NCBI GenBank assembly: GCA_934432885.1
Contig: CAKRYY010000007.1
Span: forward strand, 1 to 64,000
Reading direction: 5' to 3'
DNA length: 64,000 nucleotides
Origin: an uncultured Lachnospiraceae bacterium
GTDB lineage: Bacteria; Bacillota; Clostridia; Lachnospirales; Lachnospiraceae
Below the pieces are notes generated by a model. It made no database searches. It saw nothing but the letters and a program-made list of their open reading frames with translations, and was not told the origin of the DNA. Each line of letters starts with the position of its first letter. Positions within the stretch are counted from its first letter, which is position 1. Of the stretch, positions 43,939-51,565 are shown piece by piece. The position numbers were made by a program, and so were the translations under genes.

Positions 43939-44223
43939 ATGGACGAAAAAAAGGAAAAGGCAAAACAGGCGATTGCGATTGCATACGATCCGAATGACAA
44001 TGCGCCGCGCGTCGTTGCAAGCGGACAGGGTGTTTTAGCAGAACGCATTATTGAGACGGCGCAGCAGGCATCCGTTCCAGTACATGAGGACGCCAAGCTT
44101 GCAGGAACGCTTTCCCATTTACAGATTGGAGAAATGATTCCGCCGGAGCTGTATGAGGCTGTGGCAGAGATTCTTGTATTTGTTGATGCAATGGATAAGA
44201 TACGGGCGAGAATGAAGGATTGA
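43939..44223 (+). CDS. isolated FlhB C-terminal-domain protein (YlqH-like)
   Basis: The 94-aa protein corresponds only to the cytoplasmic C-terminal domain of FlhB/YscU export-switch proteins: AIAIAYDPNDNAPRVVASGQG, then AERIIETAQQASVPVHEDAKLAGTL and a helical end. It lacks the membrane domain and the autocleavage NPTH; its sequence begins about where the fragment after cleavage would begin. It is encoded 8 bp after the FliK-like gene, suggesting the two proteins interact. Confidence 0.88.
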   Translation: MDEKKEKAKQAIAIAYDPNDNAPRVVASGQGVLAERIIETAQQASVPVHEDAKLAGTLSHLQIGEMIPPELYEAVAEILVFVDAMDKIRARMKD

Positions 44224-44243
44224 CGTAAAATGGCTGGAGGAAT

Positions 44244-44609
44244 ATGAAGGAAGGAAATACGACCCGTGCGCTCGGCAGCGCTGGAGAACAGAAGGCGGCT
44301 TCCTATCTGGAAAAGCAGGGCGTACATATCGTGGAAAAAAATTTCCGAAACAGGCAGGGTGAGATTGACTTAATTGGCATACAGGAGGGCTGCCTTGTTT
44401 TTGTTGAGGTAAAATACAGAAGCACAAGAGGAAAGGGAATACCGGAAAGTGCCGTTACCCTGCATAAGCAGAGAAAGATATGCAGGTGCGCGGATTACTA
44501 CCGGTATCTTCATCATTATGGAGAAGATACTGCCATCCGTTATGACGTTCTGGCAATCGAAGGTGAGCAGATCAGATGGTACAGGGATGCTTTTCCGCAT
44601 TTGTTTTAG
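44244..44609 (+). CDS. YraN-family (UPF0102) nuclease-fold protein
   Basis: The 121-aa protein has the YraN pattern: LGSAGEQKAASYLEKQG at the start and the restriction-endonuclease-like motif GEIDLIG then LVFVEVKYR (about 34-55). Family members are often found near rnhB. Nuclease activity is likely from the fold but not proven for this group. Confidence 0.9.
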   Translation: MKEGNTTRALGSAGEQKAASYLEKQGVHIVEKNFRNRQGEIDLIGIQEGCLVFVEVKYRSTRGKGIPESAVTLHKQRKICRCADYYRYLHHYGEDTAIRYDVLAIEGEQIRWYRDAFPHLF

Positions 44610-44630
44610 AAAGGATAGGGAGAGAGGATA

Positions 44631-45485
44631 ATGCAGATAAAAAAAGAGTATGGCAGGGAAACGACAAAATGCCACAGGGAAGGGGAGTTGTGTACGTTAA
44701 CCTTCCCCATTCTGGAAAATACGGGAGCGGTTACGCACCTGTTCAGTACAAGACTTGGCGGCATCAGCCAGAATGAATTTGCAAGCATGAATTTAAGCTA
44801 TACAAGAGGTGACCAAAAGACATGTGTAGATGAAAACTTCCGCCGGATTGCAGATGCTATGGGAAGCCGTATAGAGGATTTTGTGTTTACTGACCAGACG
44901 CATACGGCGAATGTGCGCGTTGTTACCGGAGCGGATAGAGGAAAGGGGATTCTGCGGGAGCGGGATTATCGTGATGTGGACGGGCTTGTAACGAATGAGA
45001 CGGGAGTCGTTCTGTGCGCATTTTTTGCAGACTGCGTGCCGCTTTATTTTGTAGACCCCGTGCGGCGGGTTATTGGACTGTCACATTCGGGCTGGCGCGG
45101 AACGGTAAAGAAAATCGGAAAAGTAACGGTAGAGACGATGGCAAGGGAGTTTGGCAGCCATCCAGAGGATATTGTGGCAGCTATCGGACCTTCTATCTGC
45201 GGCAGCTGTTATGAGGTATCAGAAGATGTGGCAGAACAGTTTTCTAAGCTGTCTGCAGAAAATGAAATGGGCGGAGTACCTGTGCTGCGTGCAAAAGGAG
45301 AAGGAAAGTATCTGCTGAATTTATGGGAGGCAAACAGACGTATTTTAGTAGAAGCCGGGATTCCAGATGCCCAGATTGCCGTAACGGATATTTGTACCTG
45401 CTGCAATCCAAAGCTTTTGTTTTCCCACAGGGCGTCGCATGGAAAGCGAGGAAACCTTGGCGCATTTCTCGCATTAAAGTCCTGA
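44631..45485 (+). CDS. pgeF: laccase-domain purine nucleoside phosphorylase-like protein (YlmD/YfiH)
   Basis: The 284-aa protein has the metal-binding residues of the multicopper polyphenol oxidase-like family: FTDQTHTANVRVV, FADCVPLYF and GLSHSGWRGT. Members act as zinc-dependent purine nucleoside phosphorylase/adenosine deaminase enzymes; E. coli YfiH (PgeF) has also been linked to peptidoglycan editing. It ends a run starting at rnhB. No terminator was seen after it. Confidence 0.88.
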   Translation: MQIKKEYGRETTKCHREGELCTLTFPILENTGAVTHLFSTRLGGISQNEFASMNLSYTRGDQKTCVDENFRRIADAMGSRIEDFVFTDQTHTANVRVVTGADRGKGILRERDYRDVDGLVTNETGVVLCAFFADCVPLYFVDPVRRVIGLSHSGWRGTVKKIGKVTVETMAREFGSHPEDIVAAIGPSICGSCYEVSEDVAEQFSKLSAENEMGGVPVLRAKGEGKYLLNLWEANRRILVEAGIPDAQIAVTDICTCCNPKLLFSHRASHGKRGNLGAFLALKS

Positions 45486-45490
45486 TGGGA

Positions 45491-45507
45491 ACTTAAGGAA
45501 AACTTAA
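45491..45507 (+). promoter_or_regulatory. candidate response-regulator binding site (direct repeats)
   Basis: Two ACTTAA hexamers begin at 45491 and 45502, 11 bp apart, which is one helical turn and typical for OmpR-family dimers. They lie about 95 bp upstream of the response regulator gene. A possible -10 TATGCT is at 45542 without a good -35. Confidence 0.4.
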
Positions 45508-45584
45508 ATAAATTATGCGCCTCCTCTTAATAAGCGGATGCTATGCTGAAGCTACAGGGGAAGGAGATATGAGAGGAAACGACT

Positions 45585-46283
45585 ATGACAACTATATTGG
45601 TATGCGATGATGATAAAGCGATTGTAGAGGCAATCGAGATTTATCTGGTTCAGGAAGGGTACCGGGTATTGAAGGCCTATGATGGAATGGAAGCCCTTCA
45701 GATTCTGGAAAAGGAAAAGGTGCAGCTTCTGATTATGGACTTGATGATGCCGAGGCTGGACGGGATTCATGCGACGCTGCGGATTCGTGAAAAATACAGT
45801 ATTCCGATTATTATTCTCTCTGCAAAATCGGAGGATTCAGATAAGATTCTGGGACTGAATATCGGTGCGGATGATTATGTGACAAAGCCGTTTAATCCAC
45901 TGGAATTGACTGCCCGGGTCAAATCCCAGCTCCGCAGATATACAAAGCTTGGAAGCATCGACGGAATTGAGGAAAATGGAAAGCTTTACAGCGCGGGCGG
46001 TCTTGTAATCAATGATACGACAAAAGAGGTTAGCGTGGATGGCGAACCGGTCAAGCTGACGCCGATTGAATATAATATTCTGCTGCTTCTGATAAAAAAT
46101 CAGGGCAGGGTATTTTCAATTAACCAGATTTATGAGGCTATCTGGAATGAGGAAGCTATTGGAGCGGACAATACCGTTGCAGTGCATATCCGCCATATTC
46201 GGGAAAAAATAGAAATAAATCCAAAGGAACCAAGATACCTTAAGGTGGTCTGGGGTGTTGGCTACAAGATTGACAGGCAGTAG
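45585..46283 (+). CDS. OmpR-family response regulator
   Basis: The 232-aa protein has a receiver domain (acidic DDD near residues 8-10, phosphorylation site Asp52 in MDLMMP, Ser79, Lys101 in KPFNP) and a C-terminal winged helix (about 135-230, including AVHIRHIREKIE). It is encoded 14 bp before a large histidine kinase and is its likely partner. GAGAGG lies 8 nt before the ATG. Target genes are not identifiable. Confidence 0.95.
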   Translation: MTTILVCDDDKAIVEAIEIYLVQEGYRVLKAYDGMEALQILEKEKVQLLIMDLMMPRLDGIHATLRIREKYSIPIIILSAKSEDSDKILGLNIGADDYVTKPFNPLELTARVKSQLRRYTKLGSIDGIEENGKLYSAGGLVINDTTKEVSVDGEPVKLTPIEYNILLLLIKNQGRVFSINQIYEAIWNEEAIGADNTVAVHIRHIREKIEINPKEPRYLKVVWGVGYKIDRQ

Positions 46284-46297
46284 GAGGAATGAATGCT

Positions 46298-48718
46298 ATG
46301 AAATCAGGCAGATACGGAAAAGGGCGAAAAGCAGTTATGATATTTTTGGAAATCCTTTTTACAACGCTGTGCGCGGTCTGTATCGGCGTGGTTTCCTGCA
46401 ATGCGATTATCAGTGTGCCAAACCGCAAAAATACACTGAATCTGAATTATTATATCAGCCCCTTTTCAAGGACGGCGGCATTTGAGGATTCTGATGTATT
46501 TAATGATATGGTATATGATAATCTGGATGATATTGTACGGTATGTCGTTATCCGGAGCCAACTGGAAACAGATGGTGTTTTTGATAAGACAAAGCAGATT
46601 GACATTGAGCAGTATGCAAGGCATTTTGAAGAAATTCCGGTAACGGAAACGAGCGTCTGCTATCGGCTGGGCGACCTGATTCAGTGGGGACAGTCGGGCG
46701 ATGGAATCAGTGTGGAGGAATATCCATATACGGAAGTTGAACGGATGATACAGGATGCACATGGCAGGTCAGCGGCTGTACAGGAAGCAGAGGAGAGTGA
46801 GTCCGCGGAGATTGCGGAGGATGGTGTTCATGAGCGCTATGTGCTGGTTCCGATAGAACGTTACCGCCCGTCTGATGGGAAATCCATTCTGGCACATGTA
46901 AACAGCGTGAATGAGCTGGAAACCTTTGTAGATTATCTGGATGACACGGTTACCATGCTCTGCGAAAATTATACCTCCTATAAAGAATATCAGGCATATT
47001 ATGACGCAGCTCCGTCCAACTTCAAATACTGTATCCGGGAAGAAGTGGACGGGAGAGAAGCGATATACAGCAATACAGAGTTGCAAAGGAAGTCGCTTCA
47101 GGAAATAGAGACTTATTTTACAGGAATGGGAAGATACCTTTGCTTTTCTCCTGCAAAATTTACCTATCAGAGCAATACTTCGATACGGGAAGCGCAGATG
47201 CGGAGCATTTGGAGCAATTACCGCTATGCGTACTCGGACAATACCGCTATCTGGATTGGTATTGATACGCATTATCCTTATGCAGATGCGTTTTTATCTG
47301 CAAAGGAAAGCTATAATCTGGCGGCACCGGGATATTTGTACATTTTGCTGAGTGTATTTTGTGCAGTTTTATCACTTCTGGTACTCGGTGTAATTACCGG
47401 TCAGGCGGGAAGAAGAAAGGGAGTGGATGGAGTATTCCTGCTTTGGTTTGACCACCTGTATACGGAGCTTGCCGCCTTTTTGGGGATTCTGGCGGCGATA
47501 GGAATATTTGTAATTACGCAGATTGCAGTAGCAGAGCTGATTTCTGGAGCTGCGGAAAACTGGGAAATTTTGACGGCGCTTGCACTTGGAACTGCGCTGC
47601 TGACGAGCGTTCTGCTCTTTTTCTACATGAGCCTTGTGAGAAGAATCAAGGCGGGAACGCTGTGGAAGGATTTCCTGATTTATAGGATTTTCCTCAAGTT
47701 CCAGAATATTTTTATCGGCATTTATAATGACAGCAGAAACGTTGTGCGTGTATGGGTGCCCTATCTTTTGTTTGTTGGGATAAATGGTTTTTTGATTTCC
47801 TCTCATTTTAATATGGCGGCAGTTATTTTTGACGTTCTTGCGGGAATCTTTATCTATAGAAATAAGCGCGTACAGCGCAGGATACTAGACGGAATCGAAA
47901 ATATCAAGGGCGGCAATCTGGATTATCAGATTGATACGGCTAAAATGTATGGGGACAACAGAATTCTTGCGGAAGCGGTAAACAGTATTGGAAATGGTAT
48001 CCGGCAGGCAGTGGAGACAAGTACGAGAGATGAACGCCTGAAGGCAGATTTGATTACAAATGTATCACATGATATTAAAACGCCTCTGACCTCTATTATC
48101 AATTATGTTGATTTGATTAAAAGAGAGCCGGTAGAGAATGAAAGAATTCAAAAGTATCTTACGGTGCTTGAAAATAAATCCCAGCGGTTAAAGCAGTTGA
48201 CAGAGGATTTGGTGGAAGCGTCAAAAATATCTTCGGGCAACATTGAACTGCAATGTACAAAGCTTGACTTAAAGGAACTGATGCATCAGGCGATTGGTGA
48301 ATTTACAGAGCGTTTTGAGGAACGCGGTCTAAACCTTATCGTCAGCATGGAGGAATCGCCGGTACTGATTTATGCGGACGCCAGACGGATTTGGAGAGTT
48401 GTCGAAAACCTGTTCCAGAATGTCTGCAAGTATGCGCTTGAAAATACAAGGGTTTATGTGGAGCTAAAGAGGATAAAGGAAGGAGAAGTGGAGAAAGCAC
48501 GCCTTTCGATTAAAAATATTTCGGCAATGCCGATTGGCGTCAGCACACAGGAGCTGACAGAGCGCTTTATCCGGGGAGATAAGGCGAGAACGACGGAGGG
48601 AAGCGGACTAGGGCTTTCCATTGCGAAAAACCTGACGGAGCTGCAAAAGGGTCGCTTTGAAATTTTATCAGACGGAGACCTTTTTAAAGCTGTGATAACC
48701 TTTCTGATTGTGCTATAA
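46298..48718 (+). CDS. multi-pass sensor histidine kinase with large external domain
   Basis: The 806-aa kinase has a TM helix at about 12-38, an external domain of about 300 residues with no recognised fold, then several membrane segments (about 345-367, 391-415, 427-447, 485-520). A HAMP-like linker follows at about 525-575. The kinase core has NVSHDIKTPLTS (His591), the N box NLFQNVCKYA, and GSGLGLSIAKN. I chose ATG 46298 because AGGAGG is 10 nt upstream; ATG 46289 is only 1 nt from it. The external domain probably senses an envelope or extracellular signal. Confidence 0.92.
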   Translation: MKSGRYGKGRKAVMIFLEILFTTLCAVCIGVVSCNAIISVPNRKNTLNLNYYISPFSRTAAFEDSDVFNDMVYDNLDDIVRYVVIRSQLETDGVFDKTKQIDIEQYARHFEEIPVTETSVCYRLGDLIQWGQSGDGISVEEYPYTEVERMIQDAHGRSAAVQEAEESESAEIAEDGVHERYVLVPIERYRPSDGKSILAHVNSVNELETFVDYLDDTVTMLCENYTSYKEYQAYYDAAPSNFKYCIREEVDGREAIYSNTELQRKSLQEIETYFTGMGRYLCFSPAKFTYQSNTSIREAQMRSIWSNYRYAYSDNTAIWIGIDTHYPYADAFLSAKESYNLAAPGYLYILLSVFCAVLSLLVLGVITGQAGRRKGVDGVFLLWFDHLYTELAAFLGILAAIGIFVITQIAVAELISGAAENWEILTALALGTALLTSVLLFFYMSLVRRIKAGTLWKDFLIYRIFLKFQNIFIGIYNDSRNVVRVWVPYLLFVGINGFLISSHFNMAAVIFDVLAGIFIYRNKRVQRRILDGIENIKGGNLDYQIDTAKMYGDNRILAEAVNSIGNGIRQAVETSTRDERLKADLITNVSHDIKTPLTSIINYVDLIKREPVENERIQKYLTVLENKSQRLKQLTEDLVEASKISSGNIELQCTKLDLKELMHQAIGEFTERFEERGLNLIVSMEESPVLIYADARRIWRVVENLFQNVCKYALENTRVYVELKRIKEGEVEKARLSIKNISAMPIGVSTQELTERFIRGDKARTTEGSGLGLSIAKNLTELQKGRFEILSDGDLFKAVITFLIVL

Positions 48719-48721
48719 TGT

Positions 48722-48782
48722 AATAAGCGCAAAAGAAAAACAAGCGGCGCTGTAAGGCGCCATTTGTTTTTCTGCGCTTATT
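48722..48782. terminator. long inverted repeat after the kinase gene, terminator-like
   Basis: AATAAGCGCA ... AGAAAAACAA ... GGCGC pairs with GCGCC ... TTTGTTTTTCT ... TGCGCTTATT, a near-continuous stem of about 27 bp with small bulges. It begins 4 bp after the kinase stop codon. Its arms share AAGCGC and AAAAGAAAA words with the repeat array downstream. Confidence 0.6.
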
Positions 48783-48814
48783 AACGAGCAAACGCCTGCG
48801 GCAGCAGGCAAAAA

Positions 48815-49031
48815 GCGCGGAAGCGCGAGTTTGCGAGTCTTACCAAAGCAAAAGAAAAGCAAGCCAGATGAGAGCAAACGAACAGGCGCGGAAGCGCGAG
48901 TTTGCGAGTCTTACCAAAGCAAAAGAAAAGCAAGCCAGATGAGAGCAAACGAACAGGCGCGGAAGCGCGAGTTTGCGAGTCTTACCGAAGCAAAAGAAAA
49001 GCAAGCCAGATGAGAGCAAGCGCGGAAGCGC
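48815..49031. repeat. tandem array of 71-bp units (three plus a partial)
   Basis: Units beginning GCGCGGAAGCGCGAGTTTGC start at 48815, 48886 and 48957, exactly 71 bp apart and almost identical. A fourth, partial start is at 49020 after an 8-bp shortening of the third unit. Each contains GCGC-ggaa-GCGC. The 348-bp gap between the kinase and PfkB genes holds this array and the hairpin at 48722, with no credible gene. Confidence 0.92.
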
Positions 49032-49066
49032 TTAAATAAATAAACAGAAAGAAAGGATGAAGCGCT

Positions 49067-50188
49067 ATGGGCAGAAAAGCAGTTGTTGCGGGACATATCT
49101 GTGTAGATATTACACCGGAGATTCCAGGCGAAAAGGTAACAAGCGTAAGTCAGGCCCTCGCACCGGGCAAGCTGCTTGAAGCAGGAAACATTACCATCAG
49201 TACAGGCGGAGCAGTTGCCAATACGGGACTTGCCATGAAAATACTTGGCATAGATGTTACTCTGATGGGCAAGACTGGGCAGGATGACTTTGCAGAAATC
49301 ATACGGCGGGTTGCAGCCGGGTATGGCTGTGGAGACGGGCTGATTGCTTCTGATGAAGCAGGCACGTCGTATTCCATTATTCTTGCGATTCCGGGAATTG
49401 ACAGGATATTCTTACATAATGCAGGTGTGAATGATCTGTTTTATGCGCACGATGTTGATATGCAGAAGGTGCGGGAAGCGGATTTATTCCATTTTGGCTA
49501 TCCTACGATTATGCGCTCCATGTATGAAAATGAAGGCGCGGAGTTTATCAGATTATTTTCAGAGGTCGCAAAGACGGGTGTCTTAACGTCTCTCGACCTT
49601 GCAATGGTACAGGAAAAATCAGAGGCGGGGAGAGCAGACTGGGAGACAATTTTATCAAAGGCGCTGCCGCATACGGATTTCTTTCTGCCAAGCATCGAGG
49701 AGCTTTTGATGCTGCTTGACAGAAAAAAATATCATGAAATACTTGCCCGCTGTGGGGAGAAGGATATTACAGAAGTGATTTCGCTTGAGGAGGATGTAAA
49801 ACCTCTGGCAGAAAAGTGCATTAAGATGGGAGCGGGGTGTGTCCTGATTAAATGCGGCGCTCCTGGACTGTATTACAAAACTGCTGGTGCTTCTTTTGCC
49901 AGAAGACTTTCCGAGAGACTTTCGAAGGACTGCACGGACTGGGCTGGACAGGAGGGCTTTGAAACAAGCTATGTACCAGATAAGGTTCGCTCCGGCACGG
50001 GTGCGGGTGATACGACAATCGGTGCGTTTTTGGCTGCGATGCTGCAGGGCTATCCGCTGAAGGAGTGCTTAAGGCTTGCGGTCGCAACAGGAGCCTCCTG
50101 CGTAGAGACATACGATGTGCTGAGCGGACTGAAATCATTTCCTGAGCTAGAGAAGCGTATCCACAATGGCTGGAAAAAGAATTCATAA
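49067..50188 (+). CDS. PfkB-family carbohydrate kinase
   Basis: The 373-aa protein is a ribokinase-fold sugar or nucleoside kinase. It has the N-terminal motif GHICVDITPEIPG, the substrate-binding GGAVANTGLAMKILG (about residues 48-62), and the C-terminal signature SGTGAGDTTIGAFLA (about 306-320) with the catalytic Asp. An insertion near 195-235 makes it longer than typical family members (about 310 aa). The substrate cannot be inferred. An AGAAAGGA ribosome-binding site precedes it. Confidence 0.88.
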   Translation: MGRKAVVAGHICVDITPEIPGEKVTSVSQALAPGKLLEAGNITISTGGAVANTGLAMKILGIDVTLMGKTGQDDFAEIIRRVAAGYGCGDGLIASDEAGTSYSIILAIPGIDRIFLHNAGVNDLFYAHDVDMQKVREADLFHFGYPTIMRSMYENEGAEFIRLFSEVAKTGVLTSLDLAMVQEKSEAGRADWETILSKALPHTDFFLPSIEELLMLLDRKKYHEILARCGEKDITEVISLEEDVKPLAEKCIKMGAGCVLIKCGAPGLYYKTAGASFARRLSERLSKDCTDWAGQEGFETSYVPDKVRSGTGAGDTTIGAFLAAMLQGYPLKECLRLAVATGASCVETYDVLSGLKSFPELEKRIHNGWKKNS

Positions 50189-50217
50189 AATCGTTTGCTG
50201 GAAATGAAAAGTGTTTT

Positions 50218-50240
50218 GTGCGAGAGATGCCTGTAAGACA
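50218..50240. repeat. partial match to the 54-nt structured element
   Basis: Twenty of 23 bases match the part GTGCGAG..TGCCTG.AAGACA of the copy at 24556. The 3' half is missing and is replaced by the prs terminator. It may be a decayed copy. Confidence 0.35.
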
Positions 50241-50284
50241 AAAATCTGCGGGTGGATGGGCTATAAAGCCACATCCTCCCGCAG
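50240..50284 (-). terminator. prs terminator overlapping its 3' coding end
   Basis: On the minus strand CTGCGGG-A-GGATG-T-GGCT pairs with AGCC-CATCC-A-CCCGCAG and is followed by ATTTTT. The left arm lies within the last codons of prs and the loop contains its stop codon. Confidence 0.85.
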
Positions 50285-51448
50285 ATTGTATTTTTCAAGA
50301 ATTGTGTGTATTTTTTCTGTCGGCGTCATGACATTTCCAAGCGAGCTGTCATGATTGGAAAAATCAATGATGGAAGCAAGGAATTTACTCATATCGGCTT
50401 CCAGAAAATAAGGCTTGTCCTTTGCTTCCGGAGTCAGATAGCAGAGGTTTGTAGTAATGACGCGGTCAAAGTCGCCTCTTTCGTAAGCAGCATCAAAATT
50501 GCCAAGTCCATTTGTGAAGAGTCCAAAGGTGGTGCAGAGGAAAACTCTCTTTGCGTGCATTGCTTTTAGCTGCCTTGCAGTGTCTAAGATGCTTTCTCCG
50601 GAAGAAATCATATCATCTATGATAAACACGTCTTTTCCTTCGATGTTATCGCCCAGAAATTCATGTGCGACAATGGGATTTTTCCCATTTACAATAGTAG
50701 AATAATCACGGCGTTTGTAGAACATACCAGTATCGACGCCAAGAACACCGGCAAAATATACGGCACGGTTTAAAGCGCCCTCATCAGGGCTGATAACAAC
50801 GGTATGCTCCTTGTCGATAACAAGGTCCGGCACATTGCGCAGCAGAGTACGGAGAAACTGATAATGTGCAGTAAAGTTGTCAAAGCCAGCCAGTGGAATT
50901 GCATTTTGCACACGCGGGTCATGCGCATCAAAGGTAATGATATTGGAGACGCCCATTGCGTGCAGCTCTTCCAGAGAATATGCGCAGTCCAGAGATTCAC
51001 GGCTGGAACGCTTATGCTGTCTGCCCTCATACAGAAACGGCATAATGACATTGACACGGTGCGCTTTTCCGGCAGCGGCGGCAATGATGCGTTTCAAGTC
51101 CTGATAATGGTCATCCGGTGACATGTGGTTGATATAACCGTTTACCGGATAGGTAATACTGTGATTGCATACATCAACAAGGATATAGAGGTCTTTTCCA
51201 CGAATACTTTCATGAAAGATGCCTTTTCCTTCACCGGAACCAAAGCGCGGGCAGTCAACATTGCAAAGATAGCTGCTTTCTGTATAACCATGAAAAGCAG
51301 GGTCGCGTTTTAAGGAATGATGGATATTCCGGCGGAATTCCACAAGATAATCGTTGATTTTACGCCCGAGATTTTCCGCAGAACGCATCGCAACCAGCTT
51401 GAGCGGAGCGACGGGCAGAGCGGTCTCCAGTTTTTCAATATTCGGCAT
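50261..51448 (-). CDS. prs: ribose-phosphate pyrophosphokinase (long form)
   Basis: Makes PRPP from ribose 5-phosphate and ATP for nucleotide, His and Trp synthesis. The 395-aa protein is longer than classical PRPP synthetase (about 315 aa), with an N-terminal extension and insertions. It has FDAHDPRVQNAIP (about residue 173), metal/ATP-binding regions and the PRPP loop VFIIDDMISSGES (about 275-287). The long form is common in Lachnospiraceae (general knowledge). It has its own promoter and a terminator that overlaps its end. Confidence 0.92.
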   Translation of the reverse strand: MPNIEKLETALPVAPLKLVAMRSAENLGRKINDYLVEFRRNIHHSLKRDPAFHGYTESSYLCNVDCPRFGSGEGKGIFHESIRGKDLYILVDVCNHSITYPVNGYINHMSPDDHYQDLKRIIAAAAGKAHRVNVIMPFLYEGRQHKRSSRESLDCAYSLEELHAMGVSNIITFDAHDPRVQNAIPLAGFDNFTAHYQFLRTLLRNVPDLVIDKEHTVVISPDEGALNRAVYFAGVLGVDTGMFYKRRDYSTIVNGKNPIVAHEFLGDNIEGKDVFIIDDMISSGESILDTARQLKAMHAKRVFLCTTFGLFTNGLGNFDAAYERGDFDRVITTNLCYLTPEAKDKPYFLEADMSKFLASIIDFSNHDSSLGNVMTPTEKIHTILEKYNLREDVAL

Positions 51449-51496
51449 GACTTCCTCCCAGAAAATAACATGAAAAGATAAATATATCCATAAATT

Positions 51497-51525
51497 TTAT
51501 ATCATTATGTTAGTGACACGTCAAG
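51497..51525 (-). promoter_or_regulatory. sigma-A promoter of prs
   Basis: On the minus strand TTGACG (51525-51520), a 17-bp spacer and TATAAA (51502-51497), with TGA before the -10 (extended), lie about 50 bp upstream of prs. Confidence 0.8.
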
Positions 51526-51565
51526 AAAATTCTAGTAGAATGGAAGAGACGAAGGAGCTGTGAAT

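Noticed and set aside
48831..49013. 60-aa frame inside the 71-bp repeat array
   Set aside because: The 71-bp period changes the reading frame at each unit, there is no ribosome-binding site, and the peptide is Lys/Arg/Glu-rich repeat translation.
51497..51545. Overlapping divergent promoters for prs and the DUF512 gene
   Set aside because: The prs promoter is good, but on the + strand GTGACA at 51514 has no acceptable -10 box at the right distance (TAGATG only), so a mirrored promoter is not supported.
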